Origin: Beijerinckiaceae bacterium
GTDB lineage: Bacteria > Pseudomonadota > Alphaproteobacteria > Rhizobiales > Beijerinckiaceae
Direction: 5' to 3'
Length of the DNA: 45,972 nt
Assembly (NCBI GenBank): GCA_009773635.1
Contig: WSYC01000019.1
Span: 1-45,972, forward strand
Part shown: in pieces, positions 1-7,366 of the stretch
Layout of the letters: every line of letters begins with the position of its first letter
Position numbering within the stretch: the stretch's first letter is position 1
Made by a program: the position numbers and the translations under genes
Notes under the pieces: generated by a model
Told to the model about the DNA's origin: nothing
The model's database searches: none
Seen by the model: the letters and a program-made list of their open reading frames with translations, nothing else

Positions 1-23
1 AGCCAGAAATGGTCCCGATTCAT
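1..23 (-). CDS. IS5-like transposase, N-terminal fragment (cut by window edge)
   Basis: The minus-strand frame starts MNRDHFW after a GGAAG ribosome-binding site seven or so bases upstream. This start resembles the MSR(D/N)xFWL opening of IS5-family transposases of the kind common in alphaproteobacteria. Only about seven codons lie in the window, so the family call rests on that opening plus the terminal repeat. Confidence 0.6.
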
Positions 24-93
24 CCAGACTTCCTTTCGGAAGCCGTGAATCACACCGCGCTGATCATGCCAACTATTTTATGGGTCTGGGCCC
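1..93 (-). mobile_element. Left end of IS5-like insertion sequence (truncated by window edge)
   Basis: The first 96 bases are the exact reverse complement of 45874-45969, so two copies of one element flank the window in opposite orientation. The element probably begins at GGGCCCAGACCC (minus strand, ending at 93) next to a TA dinucleotide, which would suit the TA/TNA target preference of IS427-like IS5 elements. Only the terminal repeat, leader and first transposase codons are present. Confidence 0.75.
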
Positions 94-160
94 TAGTGAA
101 AGCCGGGCAAGAAAACGCCGGGCAGATCCGCATCCTCCCGCTTGATCCCCTCAAGGTGCC

Positions 161-979
161 ATGACGACGCGCGCTCCCAAGGGCGAGCAGGGCTTTGTTT
201 TGCTGGCGGTGCTCGGGCTGACCGGCGTGATCGGCGCGATCATCCTCGCGCTGTCACTGTCGACGCGGGACGACTACCGCGAGATGAAGCTGCATCTCGA
301 TCTCGTGAAAGCGCGGCTCCATGCCGACAACGCGCTGGTGCGCGGCATTGCGGCGCTGGGTGATCCCGCCGATCCCCTGCATGGTGTGCTGCTGCAACCG
401 GGCGGTGCCTATGTCTTCCGGCTCAACGAGGTCGATGTCGAACTTCGTGTCGAGCATGAGAGCGGCAAGATCGATCTTAACCGCGCCGATCCCGCTTTTA
501 TCCTGAGTGCATTGAGGCGCCTTGCGCCGGATGCGGCGATGGCGGAGGCGATGCACGCCCGGGTGATGACCTTGCGGGCGCAGAACCTCTTCATCGGGGA
601 TATCGGCGCGATGCTATCAGTGGCGCAAACTTTCGAGCCCATCGCCGGGCGGATCGAGCGGGTGTTCACGGTGGCGACGGGCGCGCGCGGGGTGGCGGCG
701 CATCTCGCAAGCCGGGAGGCAATGGCGGCGATCCCCGGCATTTTGCCGGAGGAGCTGGAGTTGCTGGTGCTGGGCCGCGCGCGGGCGGGGGCTAACCTCA
801 GCCCGGTGCTGACGAAATATCAGGCGCATCTCTCGTCCGCGCGGCCGATCTACACGCTCCGGGCGAAGGTTGCGGACAAGAGCCTGCCGCCGCAAAAGCG
901 CAAGGCGGTCATCGCGCTGGCGCAGGTGCCGATCCGCCGCCACACCGATATCGCGGTGCTCGCGTGGCGGGGGGAGTGA
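161..979 (+). CDS. gspK: Type II secretion system minor pseudopilin GspK-like
   Basis: This 272-residue protein looks like GspK, the minor pseudopilin at the tip of the type II secretion pseudopilus in the inner membrane and periplasm. The N-terminus has a prepilin peptidase-type site (Gly11 followed by FVLLAVLGL) and a hydrophobic helix at about 12-35. It lacks the Glu at mature position 5, as GspK proteins do. The SGKIDLNRA motif near residue 100 is the family's helix-hairpin-helix opening. No other gsp gene is in the window; an IS end lies 67 bp upstream, so its operon partners are either beyond the IS or lost. The 3' 481 bp recur inverted at 3742-4222. The GspK assignment is good; functionality is uncertain. 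Confidence 0.75.
   Translation: MTTRAPKGEQGFVLLAVLGLTGVIGAIILALSLSTRDDYREMKLHLDLVKARLHADNALVRGIAALGDPADPLHGVLLQPGGAYVFRLNEVDVELRVEHESGKIDLNRADPAFILSALRRLAPDAAMAEAMHARVMTLRAQNLFIGDIGAMLSVAQTFEPIAGRIERVFTVATGARGVAAHLASREAMAAIPGILPEELELLVLGRARAGANLSPVLTKYQAHLSSARPIYTLRAKVADKSLPPQKRKAVIALAQVPIRRHTDIAVLAWRGE
499..979 (+). repeat. 481-bp inverted repeat, left arm (gspK 3' half)
   Basis: This segment aligns without gaps to the reverse complement of 3742-4222. Homology starts abruptly at TATCCTGAGTGCATTG and runs to the stop codon, then ends. The encoded 160 residues differ at about 22 positions, so this is an old but recognisable duplication, or one maintained by partial gene conversion. Confidence 0.85.
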
Positions 980-1034
980 GAGTGACTACAAAATCCCATC
1001 TATACTATGTTTTTACAGGACCACAATTGTGCGC

Positions 1035-1364
1035 TCATGCATTAGACTTGTGATCTTTAGCCCAATTCATAAAAATATCAATCATTTCATTGAGTCGGCC
1101 CGCATAACATCTTCCTCTAAATACGATTCTTCCCTCATCAGAAACTTTGGCGCATTGAAGATAATCATCTCCATTTTCAATCACATATTTATCTATTTCT
1201 TCAAAAGAAACGTCCTGAAGATAAGTTCCATCAAGCTGAACATCTATTCCCCAACCGGGATTATCAAACGTAGAAATTGAAATTCCAAAACCGTGTTCCC
1301 AATCCCCGTCGCATTGGTCAACAAACCAATCATCTAATTCGGACATTGATCGTTTTTTTGTCAT
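1035..1364 (-). CDS. Imm53-type immunity protein
   Basis: The product has 109 residues, is acidic and is encoded by AT-rich DNA unlike the surrounding genes. It matches my memory of the Imm53 immunity family: an opening ELxxWFxxQCDGDWEHxxGI, then TxDNPGW and a later FRGRC region. Imm53 proteins neutralise the toxin tip encoded just upstream. The start lies three bases after the stop of the toxin gene, which is the usual tight toxin-then-immunity coupling. The gene converges on gspK with a 55-bp gap. The role is inferred from family and position. Confidence 0.75.
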   Translation of the reverse strand: MTKKRSMSELDDWFVDQCDGDWEHGFGISISTFDNPGWGIDVQLDGTYLQDVSFEEIDKYVIENGDDYLQCAKVSDEGRIVFRGRCYAGRLNEMIDIFMNWAKDHKSNA

Positions 1365-1367
1365 ATT

Positions 1368-2588
1368 TCACCATCCACTCGGAATTTCATTTGGTGTTGC
1401 TTCACGAATGCCGCCCGGCGCATTCTTATCGTGAGTATGAGGAGTAGCAATATCTTCTTTTGTTACACTGTTTCGATGAGACGCGCCTTTCATATCCGTC
1501 CTGTTACCAGCATCCCAACCTTTCGGATTCCGACTATTTGGCTCCCATGATTGGTGCTTGTCTACACGTCCCAATTCATCACGGCTGAATGTTGTATGCG
1601 GCCCCTTAGCTGTCGGATCAGGCGCAAGGTTATTTTTGCCTCGCCCTTTCCCTAGCTTACCGGGACCGATGGAAGCTAATGCAGCAGCGCCAATAGTTGC
1701 TCCAGCGACCCGCCCTTTCGCTTGCGCCTCGCTCTCAGGAGGAGCGGCTATTGGCCCTTGGATGCTCGGAGCATGGACGGACGCGATACCAGTCCCCGGC
1801 GCGCCAACTACGGCATCCTTGATCGCCTGCCCAATGCCTTCAAAAAATCCATTAACGGCATCTCTAAATCCCTGCGCTGTTTTCCCATCTGGAGGCCCGC
1901 CCGGTGGGTTCGATTGATCGGGTCCATCGGCATTATGCCCATTCTCATCGGACTTATTGACCGGATCGTTATCCGAATACGCATACCGGTTGGTTCCCAC
2001 ACCCTCCTTCTGCGGGTCCCACCAGTCCGGCGAGATAAAGCGCCCGATGGCGGGGTCGTAGTAGCGGGCGTGGAGATAGAGCAGGCCGGTCTCGGCGTCC
2101 GCGTTCTCGCCGATGTAGCCCTTCTCCTCGCGATGCCCGGCAACCGCGCTCTCAAGCCCCTTGTCGCCGAACGCGTAATACGTCGAGCGCTTGGTTTCCG
2201 CGCCGGCGCCATCGGTGATCAGCCGGATCGATTTCAGGTGATCGCGGTGGTGGAAGAAGATCCTGAACCCCGCGGAAGACGAGGTGAACTTCGCATCCGC
2301 ATGGAAATACCCGGTCCAGGTCGGGGTGCCCGTCAGCGGGTCGGGTGCCAGCTCCAGCTCGGAGCCGAGGTAGAGCACGCTCTGCAGGGTGTTCCCCGGC
2401 CCGACGTTCGAGACCTTCTTCAGCCGCTCGCCATCCGGCCCGTAGGTAAAGGTTGCGGTCTTGCCATTGTTGGCATTCGCGATGACAACCGGACGGTTCT
2501 CGCCATCCCAGGTGTAGGTCCGGCCCCGGCCCGTCAGCATGTTGCCGTTGGCGTTGTAGGTGAGAACCTCGTTCGGGTTGGCACCACG
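1368..2588 (-). CDS. Rhs-repeat toxin, N-terminally truncated, with Ntox24-like C-terminal tip
   Basis: The minus-strand frame encodes the end of an Rhs/YD-repeat protein: YD repeats ([27 protein letters not shown]), the hyperconserved core ([32 protein letters not shown]), and a variable tip of about 130 residues after [14 protein letters not shown]. The tip has a Gly/Ala-rich hydrophobic segment and ends in [14 protein letters not shown]...NPKGWD...TPHTHD...PGGIREATP, which resembles polymorphic toxin type 24. The Rhs frame stops making sense upstream of about 2588, where coding switches to the other strand; the reading frame stays open to 3050 but that part is antisense to another gene. 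The first internal ATG is at 2540. A full Rhs protein has over 1,000 residues, so this is a fragment or silent cassette unless recombined onto a promoter. Confidence 0.7.
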   Translation of the reverse strand, partial: RGANPNEVLTYNANGNMLTGRGRTYTWDGENRPVVIANANNGKTATFTYGPDGERLKKVSNVGPGNTLQSVLYLGSELELAPDPLTGTPTWTGYFHADAKFTSSSAGFRIFFHHRDHLKSIRLITDGAGAETKRSTYYAFGDKGLESAVAGHREEKGYIGENADAETGLLYLHARYYDPAIGRFISPDWWDPQKEGVGTNRYAYSDNDPVNKSDENGHNADGPDQSNPPGGPPDGKTAQGFRDAVNGFFEGIGQAIKDAVVGAPGTGIASVHAPSIQGPIAAPPESEAQAKGRVAGATIGAAALASIGPGKLGKGRGKNNLAPDPTAKGPHTTFSRDELGRVDKHQSWEPNSRNPKGWDAGNRTDMKGASHRNSVTKEDIATPHTHDKNAPGGIREATPNEIPSGW

Positions 2589-2750
2589 CTGCAATCGCTG
2601 ACCTACACGCGCGATGCCACCGGCAAGATCACCGGGATCACTTCGCCGAACACCGGCGAGAGCTGGACCTACACCTATGACGATCTCGACCGGCTGACCC
2701 GCGCCGCCAATCCCTCGTCGCCGCAGCTGACGCAGGAGTTCGCGTATAAT
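2580..2750 (+). pseudogene. Rhs core fragment, opposite orientation
   Basis: The plus-strand frame reads [18 protein letters not shown], then [19 protein letters not shown] and LTQEFAYN, typical YD repeats. This segment normally lies upstream of the repeats found on the minus strand at 1368-2588, so one rhs gene was split and inverted, or two copies were joined head to head. Both fragments share GGCACCACG at the junction (2580-2588). After AYN the frame leaves Rhs sequence and runs into a stop at 2804; the downstream toxin-tip frame is offset by one. Confidence 0.7.
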
Positions 2751-2763
2751 CGCTGGGCCGCTA

Positions 2764-3186
2764 ATGGACGCACTATTTGGGGGAAGAAAAGGGCCTACCC
2801 ATGATATGAATGGGAATTTGATTGGGCCCATGGACCCGACCAATCCGTTCGGAACTGCAGTTTTGAGTGCGCCGGAGGAGAAGAAAGAGCCAAAGAAAGA
2901 ATTGGATCTACCAGACGGGCCTCTTGGGAAAAAAGACGCAAAATCTAGCAAAAATGGGAAAAGGGACAACAATGGACCGCTCGATGCACAACATGGCGGG
3001 TTAGGTAACCCAGCACAAGACTTCGAAACTTTAACCGGCGAGCAGATCAAGGATCCAACAAAGGATCAGGTTGCCCCAACGAATCCACGGGTTGGCTACC
3101 GGGCGCGAGATATAAATGGTGTTACACATATTGATATTGGCCCCAGAACTAACAATCCGAGATCCGAAACAATGCACTATCGTTAG
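2764..3186 (+). CDS. Putative Rhs toxin tip (orphan C-terminal domain), unknown family
   Basis: The product has 140 residues and no fold I recognise. It opens with [20 protein letters not shown], which resembles linkers after an Rhs core, continues with a Lys/Asp-rich hydrophilic stretch (about 40-80) and ends with [22 protein letters not shown], a His/Arg-bearing tail that could be catalytic. It follows an rhs core fragment in a different frame, so it is an orphan or frameshifted tip. The next gene, five bases downstream, looks like its immunity partner. The start at 2764 is the first ATG; in a complete protein the tip would be fused to the core. The role is inferred from layout only. Confidence 0.5.
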   Translation: MDALFGGRKGPTHDMNGNLIGPMDPTNPFGTAVLSAPEEKKEPKKELDLPDGPLGKKDAKSSKNGKRDNNGPLDAQHGGLGNPAQDFETLTGEQIKDPTKDQVAPTNPRVGYRARDINGVTHIDIGPRTNNPRSETMHYR

Positions 3187-3191
3187 AGAAA

Positions 3192-3653
3192 ATGATCATG
3201 CAAAAAGAAACATACTTCTTCTATTCGGAGCCACAAAGCGCGACGCTTTTCGATGCAATCCGAATTGATCTTGAGGGCGGAGCTTCGCTTTGGATTCGCT
3301 CAGGATTGATTGATTACGCTGAAAGAGACGAGGTTGGCCATCTTGATATCAAATATCGTAACAATGAAGAGCTCAGCAATTGTTTCAAATTTGATGTATC
3401 TCATTTGTTTAATTCGAAAATTTATGCTTGCAACGGTATAAATGGATATAAATTTGACAGAGAATATATTTTCTCAATAAAAATCGGGAATCCAGATGTA
3501 TATATGCAAATATACGCGTCAAGTTACCCCAAGTGCCTTGCCGCTCGATTTGTTTGTGAAAATTCAGAAATTGAGTTCGGTGTATCTGAGAGAGAGTACT
3601 GTGACTATCAATTTATGGAAGGAGAATTTTTGATTGAAAAAATAGTTAAATAG
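3192..3653 (+). CDS. Putative immunity protein, unknown family
   Basis: The product has 153 residues and is encoded by markedly AT-rich DNA. I do not recognise a family. It is rich in aromatic residues and acidic overall, with no signal peptide or membrane segment, as expected of a cytosolic immunity protein. It starts five bases after the putative toxin tip and ends 88 bp before the convergent gspK-like gene. The order toxin then small AT-rich gene copies the Imm53 pair on the other strand. ATG at 3198 is an alternative start. Confidence 0.5.
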   Translation: MIMQKETYFFYSEPQSATLFDAIRIDLEGGASLWIRSGLIDYAERDEVGHLDIKYRNNEELSNCFKFDVSHLFNSKIYACNGINGYKFDREYIFSIKIGNPDVYMQIYASSYPKCLAARFVCENSEIEFGVSEREYCDYQFMEGEFLIEKIVK

Positions 3654-3741
3654 TTATTATTTTTTATTATTACACGCTGTGCTGACAGCAATAATATGTT
3701 ATTAGCGGGCAAATTTTGAATTTAGAAAAATTCTGTATTTC

Positions 3742-4222
3742 TCACTCTCCCCGCCACATCAGCACCGCGAGATCGGTGTGGCGGCGAATCGGCACCTGCG
3801 CCAGTGCGATGACTGCCTTGCGCCTCAGGGGCGGCAAGGCTTTGTCCACCACCTTCGCCCTGAGCCGGTAGATCGGCCGCGCGGAAGAAAAATGCGCCTG
3901 ATGCTTCACCAGCACCGGGCTGAGGTTCGCCCCCGCCCGAGCGCGGCCGAGCGCCAGCAGGTTCAGCTCTTCCGGTAGAATGCCGGGGATCGCCGCCAGC
4001 ACGTTCTTGCTCGCAAGATGCGCCGCCACGCCGCGCGCGCCCGTCACCACCGTGAACACCCGCTCGATCTGCCCGGCGATCGGCTCGAAAGTTTGCGCCA
4101 CAGAAAGCATCGCGCCGATATCCTCGATGAAGAGGTTCTGCGCGCGTAAGGCTATCACCCGAGCGTGCATCGCCTCCGCCGTCGCGGCATCCGGCGCAAG
4201 TCGCCTCAATGCACTCAGGATA
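3742..4222 (-). repeat. 481-bp inverted repeat, right arm (gspK 3' half)
   Basis: This is the reverse-complement partner of 499-979, gap-free and ending at the same stop codon. With the left arm it encloses 2,762 bp holding both divergent toxin/immunity modules. Recombination between the arms would invert that block. Confidence 0.85.
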
Positions 4223-4320
4223 GCTGAATTGGTCCATTCTCGTTCGGGGGTGAGGCATCCTGAAAGAGCGAGAGCTGCGACCAGCACAAGCAGGCATCTG
4301 AATACACGCACGCCCTGCAT
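3742..4320 (-). CDS. Chimeric lipoprotein: signal peptide fused to GspK C-terminal half
   Basis: The first ~32 of 192 residues are a lipoprotein signal: MQGVRVFRCLLVLVAALA followed by lipobox LSGC (Cys22) and a short linker. From residue 33 the protein is the last 160 residues of GspK with about 22 substitutions, still in frame and ending at the same stop. The join is sharp. It lacks the pseudopilin helix, so it cannot enter the pseudopilus as GspK does; it could be a lipid-anchored GspK-like domain or a decaying by-product of the duplication. The low rate of change and open frame suggest it was translated for some time. Confidence 0.6.
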   Translation of the reverse strand: MQGVRVFRCLLVLVAALALSGCLTPEREWTNSAILSALRRLAPDAATAEAMHARVIALRAQNLFIEDIGAMLSVAQTFEPIAGQIERVFTVVTGARGVAAHLASKNVLAAIPGILPEELNLLALGRARAGANLSPVLVKHQAHFSSARPIYRLRAKVVDKALPPLRRKAVIALAQVPIRRHTDLAVLMWRGE

Positions 4321-4478
4321 TTAATGCCTCAATTAAAATCCGAGAATTTGAAAATCCACCTTACAGGATCGGCGGATGCGACGGAGTCGCTAACCCCGGA
4401 CACGGAGGCTTTTCCCCAGCGAACTTGATGCACCCCTGAGTTGATTCAACGAGTTAGAAAGTAAAAGCAGAGGTGCAT

Positions 4479-4793
4479 TCAGTATGCGGATCTGTCTGCG
4501 GGGCCGGTGATCGAATGCTCCGCGCCGAAGGGCTCGTAGAACGCGCGCCAGACCACGGCGCGGGTGGCGTCGGTCATCATCACCGGGCGATTGAGGTGAT
4601 CCGCATGCACCCAGAACAGGCTGGGGTTGGCCTGATTGACCGAGCCATCGAGCACGGCGATCGGGAGATCATCGAGACAGACGTATTCCCGGATCGCCGC
4701 ACCCGTGGCGCTGACTTCTGCGATGATGCGGTCGTTGGTGTCATGAATATAGCGCGTCGTGCCGGCGTTGGTGGCGTTGGTGGCGTTCGCCAT
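4479..4793 (-). pseudogene. Orphan Rhs core fragment
   Basis: The frame encodes 104 residues: a short ATN repeat (from three GCGTTGGTG units on the plus strand), then RYIHDTNDRIIAEVSATG and HADHLNRPVMMTDATRAVVWRAFYEPFG, typical Rhs core. It ends soon after SITGPA in unrelated codons. Nucleotides 4498-4733 repeat 5542-5777, so it is a displaced core end. Its ATG overlaps the TAA of the upstream small gene (TAATG). No toxin tip follows. It is probably non-functional but may act as recombination homology. Confidence 0.65.
4498..4733. repeat. 236-bp direct repeat of rhs core, copy 1
   Basis: This copy aligns without gaps to 5542-5777 (offset 1,044 bp). Within the 79 shared codons only about three residues differ. 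Crossing over between the copies would excise the third toxin tip and its partner gene. Confidence 0.85.
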
Positions 4794-4999
4794 TATGCAA
4801 TATCATCTAATTCCGGATATTTTTCATATACAGATTTTAGGATTCGAACATCAATGTTACCAATCACAATTCCAATTCCTTTCCGCAATTCTTCTTTTGT
4901 TTTTTCATCATAGTTCTCTAGCATTGGTAGCAATCCATGGAATGCTCTTATTGCTGAAAGAGCTATATTTTGTATATATTGTGCATCTTTTAGATCCAT
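4793..4999 (-). CDS. Putative immunity protein, 68 residues, unknown family
   Basis: This small AT-rich gene lies ten bases after the stop of the cysteine-rich Rhs tip. The start at 4999 is chosen because GGTGAGG lies eight bases upstream; the frame is open to 5050 but that would overlap the toxin. The product (MDLKDAQYIQNIAL...YEKYPELDDIA) looks like a helical, charged, cytosolic protein with no membrane segment. I recognise no family. The position directly after a toxin tip makes an immunity role likely. Confidence 0.5.
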   Translation of the reverse strand: MDLKDAQYIQNIALSAIRAFHGLLPMLENYDEKTKEELRKGIGIVIGNIDVRILKSVYEKYPELDDIA

Positions 5000-5009
5000 A
5001 GTGAATACC

Positions 5010-5877
5010 TCACCCAAGAAACTGACCCATACAGCGTCGATAACATCCACGAAATTCGTTACCGTGGCCTACTCCCAAAAGATGTTGGCATTTGTTGAAG
5101 CAACGCTCGTCTTTGTCCTCGCGTGTTTCACATTGCTGCGCGCTGCTTCCGCCCGGAATCGGCGTGAACATCCCCGGCGTCAGCAGCCCTGTCGGGTCTT
5201 TCTCCTGCATCGGGCGCTGGCGAGCGTAATTGTAGATCGCCGAACCGTCCTTGTTCGCGCCCGGCTTGACGATCGGGGAGACGTTGCTGACCCGCTGTTC
5301 CGCAACCTCGATCAGAAACGCATTGGATTTCGCCTGAACCTCCAACTTCGCATCGTCGGGGGCAGCTTGCTTCGGCTCATGCTTCAGCTTCCACCGGTTC
5401 GGGATCGTGAGGTTCAGCGAAACGCCCAGCGGGTCTGCCTGCGTATACCTCCCGATCGTCGCATCATAATGCCGGTGCCAGTTATACGCCAGTCCAGTCT
5501 CAAGCTGGAAGAGCTGGCCGGGGAAGCGGTTGTCGTTGGCAGCGGGGCCGGTGATGGAGTGCACGGCGCCGAAGGGTTCGTAGAACGCGCGCCAGATCAC
5601 GGCGCGGGTGGCGTCGGTCATCATCACCGGGCGATTGAGATGATCCGCATGCACCCAGAACAGGCTGGGGTTGGCCTGATTGACCGAGCCATCGAGCACG
5701 GCGATCGGGAGATCATCGAGCCAGACGTATTCCCGGATCGCCGCGCCGGTAGCGCTGACTTCCGCGATGATGCGGTCACCCTCAGTGCCAGCCATCTCGC
5801 GCAGAACCTTCCCCTCGGCTGGGAAGACCAGCGTCGCTGGATCGCTGCGCAGGGTTGAGCGGAAGCCTCTGCCTTAA
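5010..5877 (-). CDS. Rhs-repeat toxin fragment with cysteine-rich tip
   Basis: The frame is open from 5877; the first ATG is at 5795 (261 residues). From there it shows Rhs core (HADHLNRPVMMTDATR at 49-64, ETGLAYNWHRHYDATIGRYTQADPLG at 99-124). Residues ~125-182 are an insertion splitting the usual ADPLG...IYNYARQ sequence, which resumes at 184. The tip after DPTGL (200-204) is only ~57 residues and carries five Cys (222, 232, 236, 251, 255; C-x9-C-x3-C-x14-C-x3-C). The upstream Rhs repeats are missing, so this is a truncated gene or cassette. I do not know the tip family; the spaced cysteines suggest disulfides or metal binding. Confidence 0.65.
5542..5777. repeat. 236-bp direct repeat of rhs core, copy 2
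   Basis: This is the partner of 4498-4733, within the longer rhs fragment and in frame with it. The homology ends at GCGGTC on one side and GCGGGGCC on the other. Confidence 0.85.
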
Positions 5878-6163
5878 CCAACAAATCGGGCCAGATATCT
5901 TCAGGTGCCCGGCTCGAATTTTGTCTGCATGCGAAACTGCACGCTCCCCATCCGGACCGTTCGAACCACCCCGAGCCGGGGTCCGACTCGGGCAAACTTC
6001 GGCATTCATGGAAGGGCGACTGAGAATCGCGCTTCCTCGGGCGCATGGAGAGGCTGGAATCTACGTACACAGACCCCGGAATGACCACGCAAATGCGCTA
6101 TCCCCCGGACATCTCGGGGAAAGTCAAAACGACGGAAAATGTAATGATATCAACAGAATATGG

Positions 6164-6239
<76 letters not shown>

Positions 6240-6385
6240 GGAACCGGAGGCGGTTTCCTTCGCCGATCCGCAGCATGAAGTCAACGGGTTTTGATCCATT
6301 TTCATGAAAGGCGAAATGCGCGAGGCGCTTGCGGAATTTGGTGCGGCTCGGTTATGGTCCGCCGGCGCGTCACGAGGGGGAAGGC

Positions 6386-6676
6386 ATGTTTCCGATTCTT
6401 TGGCTCTTCAACAAGTTGATCGAGATTTATTCCTTTCTGCTTCTGGCCTACGTCATCCTCACCGTCCTGATCAATTTCGGCATCGTGAACTCACGCCAGC
6501 CGATCGTCGCGACCATCGGCGAATTCCTGTACCGGATCACCGAGCCGCTGCTCGGGCCTATCCGGCGGCGGATGCCTGACCTCGGCCCCATCGACATTTC
6601 GCCCGTCGTGCTGCTGCTGGGGCTGCAGTTCATTGCGGTCACCGTGAACTACTATGCAAAGGGCATCGCATTCTGA
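6386..6676 (+). CDS. YggT family membrane protein
   Basis: The product has 96 residues and two hydrophobic helices (about 3-30 and 70-95) with a central ITEPLLGPIRRRMPDLGPIDISPVV signature typical of YggT/YCF19 proteins. These inner-membrane proteins are linked to osmotic tolerance and cell envelope or division functions; the exact role is not settled. The start at 6386 follows GAGGGGG; the frame stays open upstream to 6329. In many alphaproteobacteria yggT is next to the DUF167 gene; here a cytochrome gene lies between. Confidence 0.85.
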   Translation: MFPILWLFNKLIEIYSFLLLAYVILTVLINFGIVNSRQPIVATIGEFLYRITEPLLGPIRRRMPDLGPIDISPVVLLLGLQFIAVTVNYYAKGIAF

Positions 6677-6796
6677 AGGGCGTCTTCTGCCGGGCGCCAA
6701 GCGGTCCGGTTGTTCTGTCAAGGGAACGTGAGTTGACCGGACAACGCATCCGCGATCCTATCCGGCCTCACGACATCATCAGGGGAGGGCGAAGCG

Positions 6797-7363
6797 GTGT
6801 TCCAGAACGGTTCCGGTTTTATGGGTTGCGTCGCCGTCGCCGGTTTTCTGGCGGCATCCTCGGCCTTTGCGCAGTCGCCTCCCTCGGAGGCAACCCTCAC
6901 GCGGGTGGCATTGCCAAAGGATTTTGCGGCCACGTTCCAGCGCTATGACATGGTCGACAAGGTCGACCGCAAGATCGTGCGCTATCTCTATATCAACAAG
7001 GAGGCTCTGGCCGGCATCAAGCCCGGCGAGCCGTTCCCGGACGGCACCATTCTCGTGATGGAAGATCATGATGTCGCTCTCGAAGCGGGCGGCGTGCCGA
7101 TCAAGGGCACAAACGGGCGCTTGCAGCCGACAAGCCGGATCAAGGCTTTTGCCGTCATGGAAAAGCGCAAGGGCTGGGGCGAAACCAACCTCTTCCCGCC
7201 TGAAAAGGACAATGGCGACTGGGAATACGCGTCCTTCAAGGCGGATGGCAGCGCAAACCCGGTCAAGCTCGACAATTGCTATGCCTGCCACCTGCCGCAG
7301 AACAAGGACGGCCTCGATTTCACCTTCTCGGGCGCGAAAATCCGCGAGGCCGCAAAGCGTTAG
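6797..7363 (+). CDS. Cytochrome P460 family protein (periplasmic c-type cytochrome)
   Basis: The product has 188 residues, with a Sec signal peptide (cleavage expected after AFA, residues ~23-25) and one heme c motif CYACH at 161-165 near the C-terminus, as in cytochrome P460. The heme would be attached in the periplasm. Family members include hydroxylamine-oxidising enzymes and cytochromes c'-beta, but many relatives in heterotrophs have no known substrate. GTG is chosen as start because AGGGGAGGG ends about seven bases before it; ATG at 6821 would also keep a signal peptide. The next gene starts three bases after its stop, so the two are probably cotranscribed. Confidence 0.85.
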   Translation: MFQNGSGFMGCVAVAGFLAASSAFAQSPPSEATLTRVALPKDFAATFQRYDMVDKVDRKIVRYLYINKEALAGIKPGEPFPDGTILVMEDHDVALEAGGVPIKGTNGRLQPTSRIKAFAVMEKRKGWGETNLFPPEKDNGDWEYASFKADGSANPVKLDNCYACHLPQNKDGLDFTFSGAKIREAAKR

Positions 7364-7366
7364 AAG

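Noticed and set aside
1722-2580. Long plus-strand frame opposite the minus-strand Rhs gene
   Set aside because: It is the antisense shadow of the Rhs core; only its end (2580-2750) carries real Rhs repeats.
2589-3050. N-terminal extension of the minus-strand Rhs frame to 3050
   Set aside because: It has no Rhs features and is antisense to the plus-strand rhs fragment and toxin tip; it is an open frame by chance.
4430-4490. IS terminal repeats from TGCACCCCTG / CAGAGGTGCA
   Set aside because: The arms match imperfectly and no transposase or target duplication accompanies them.
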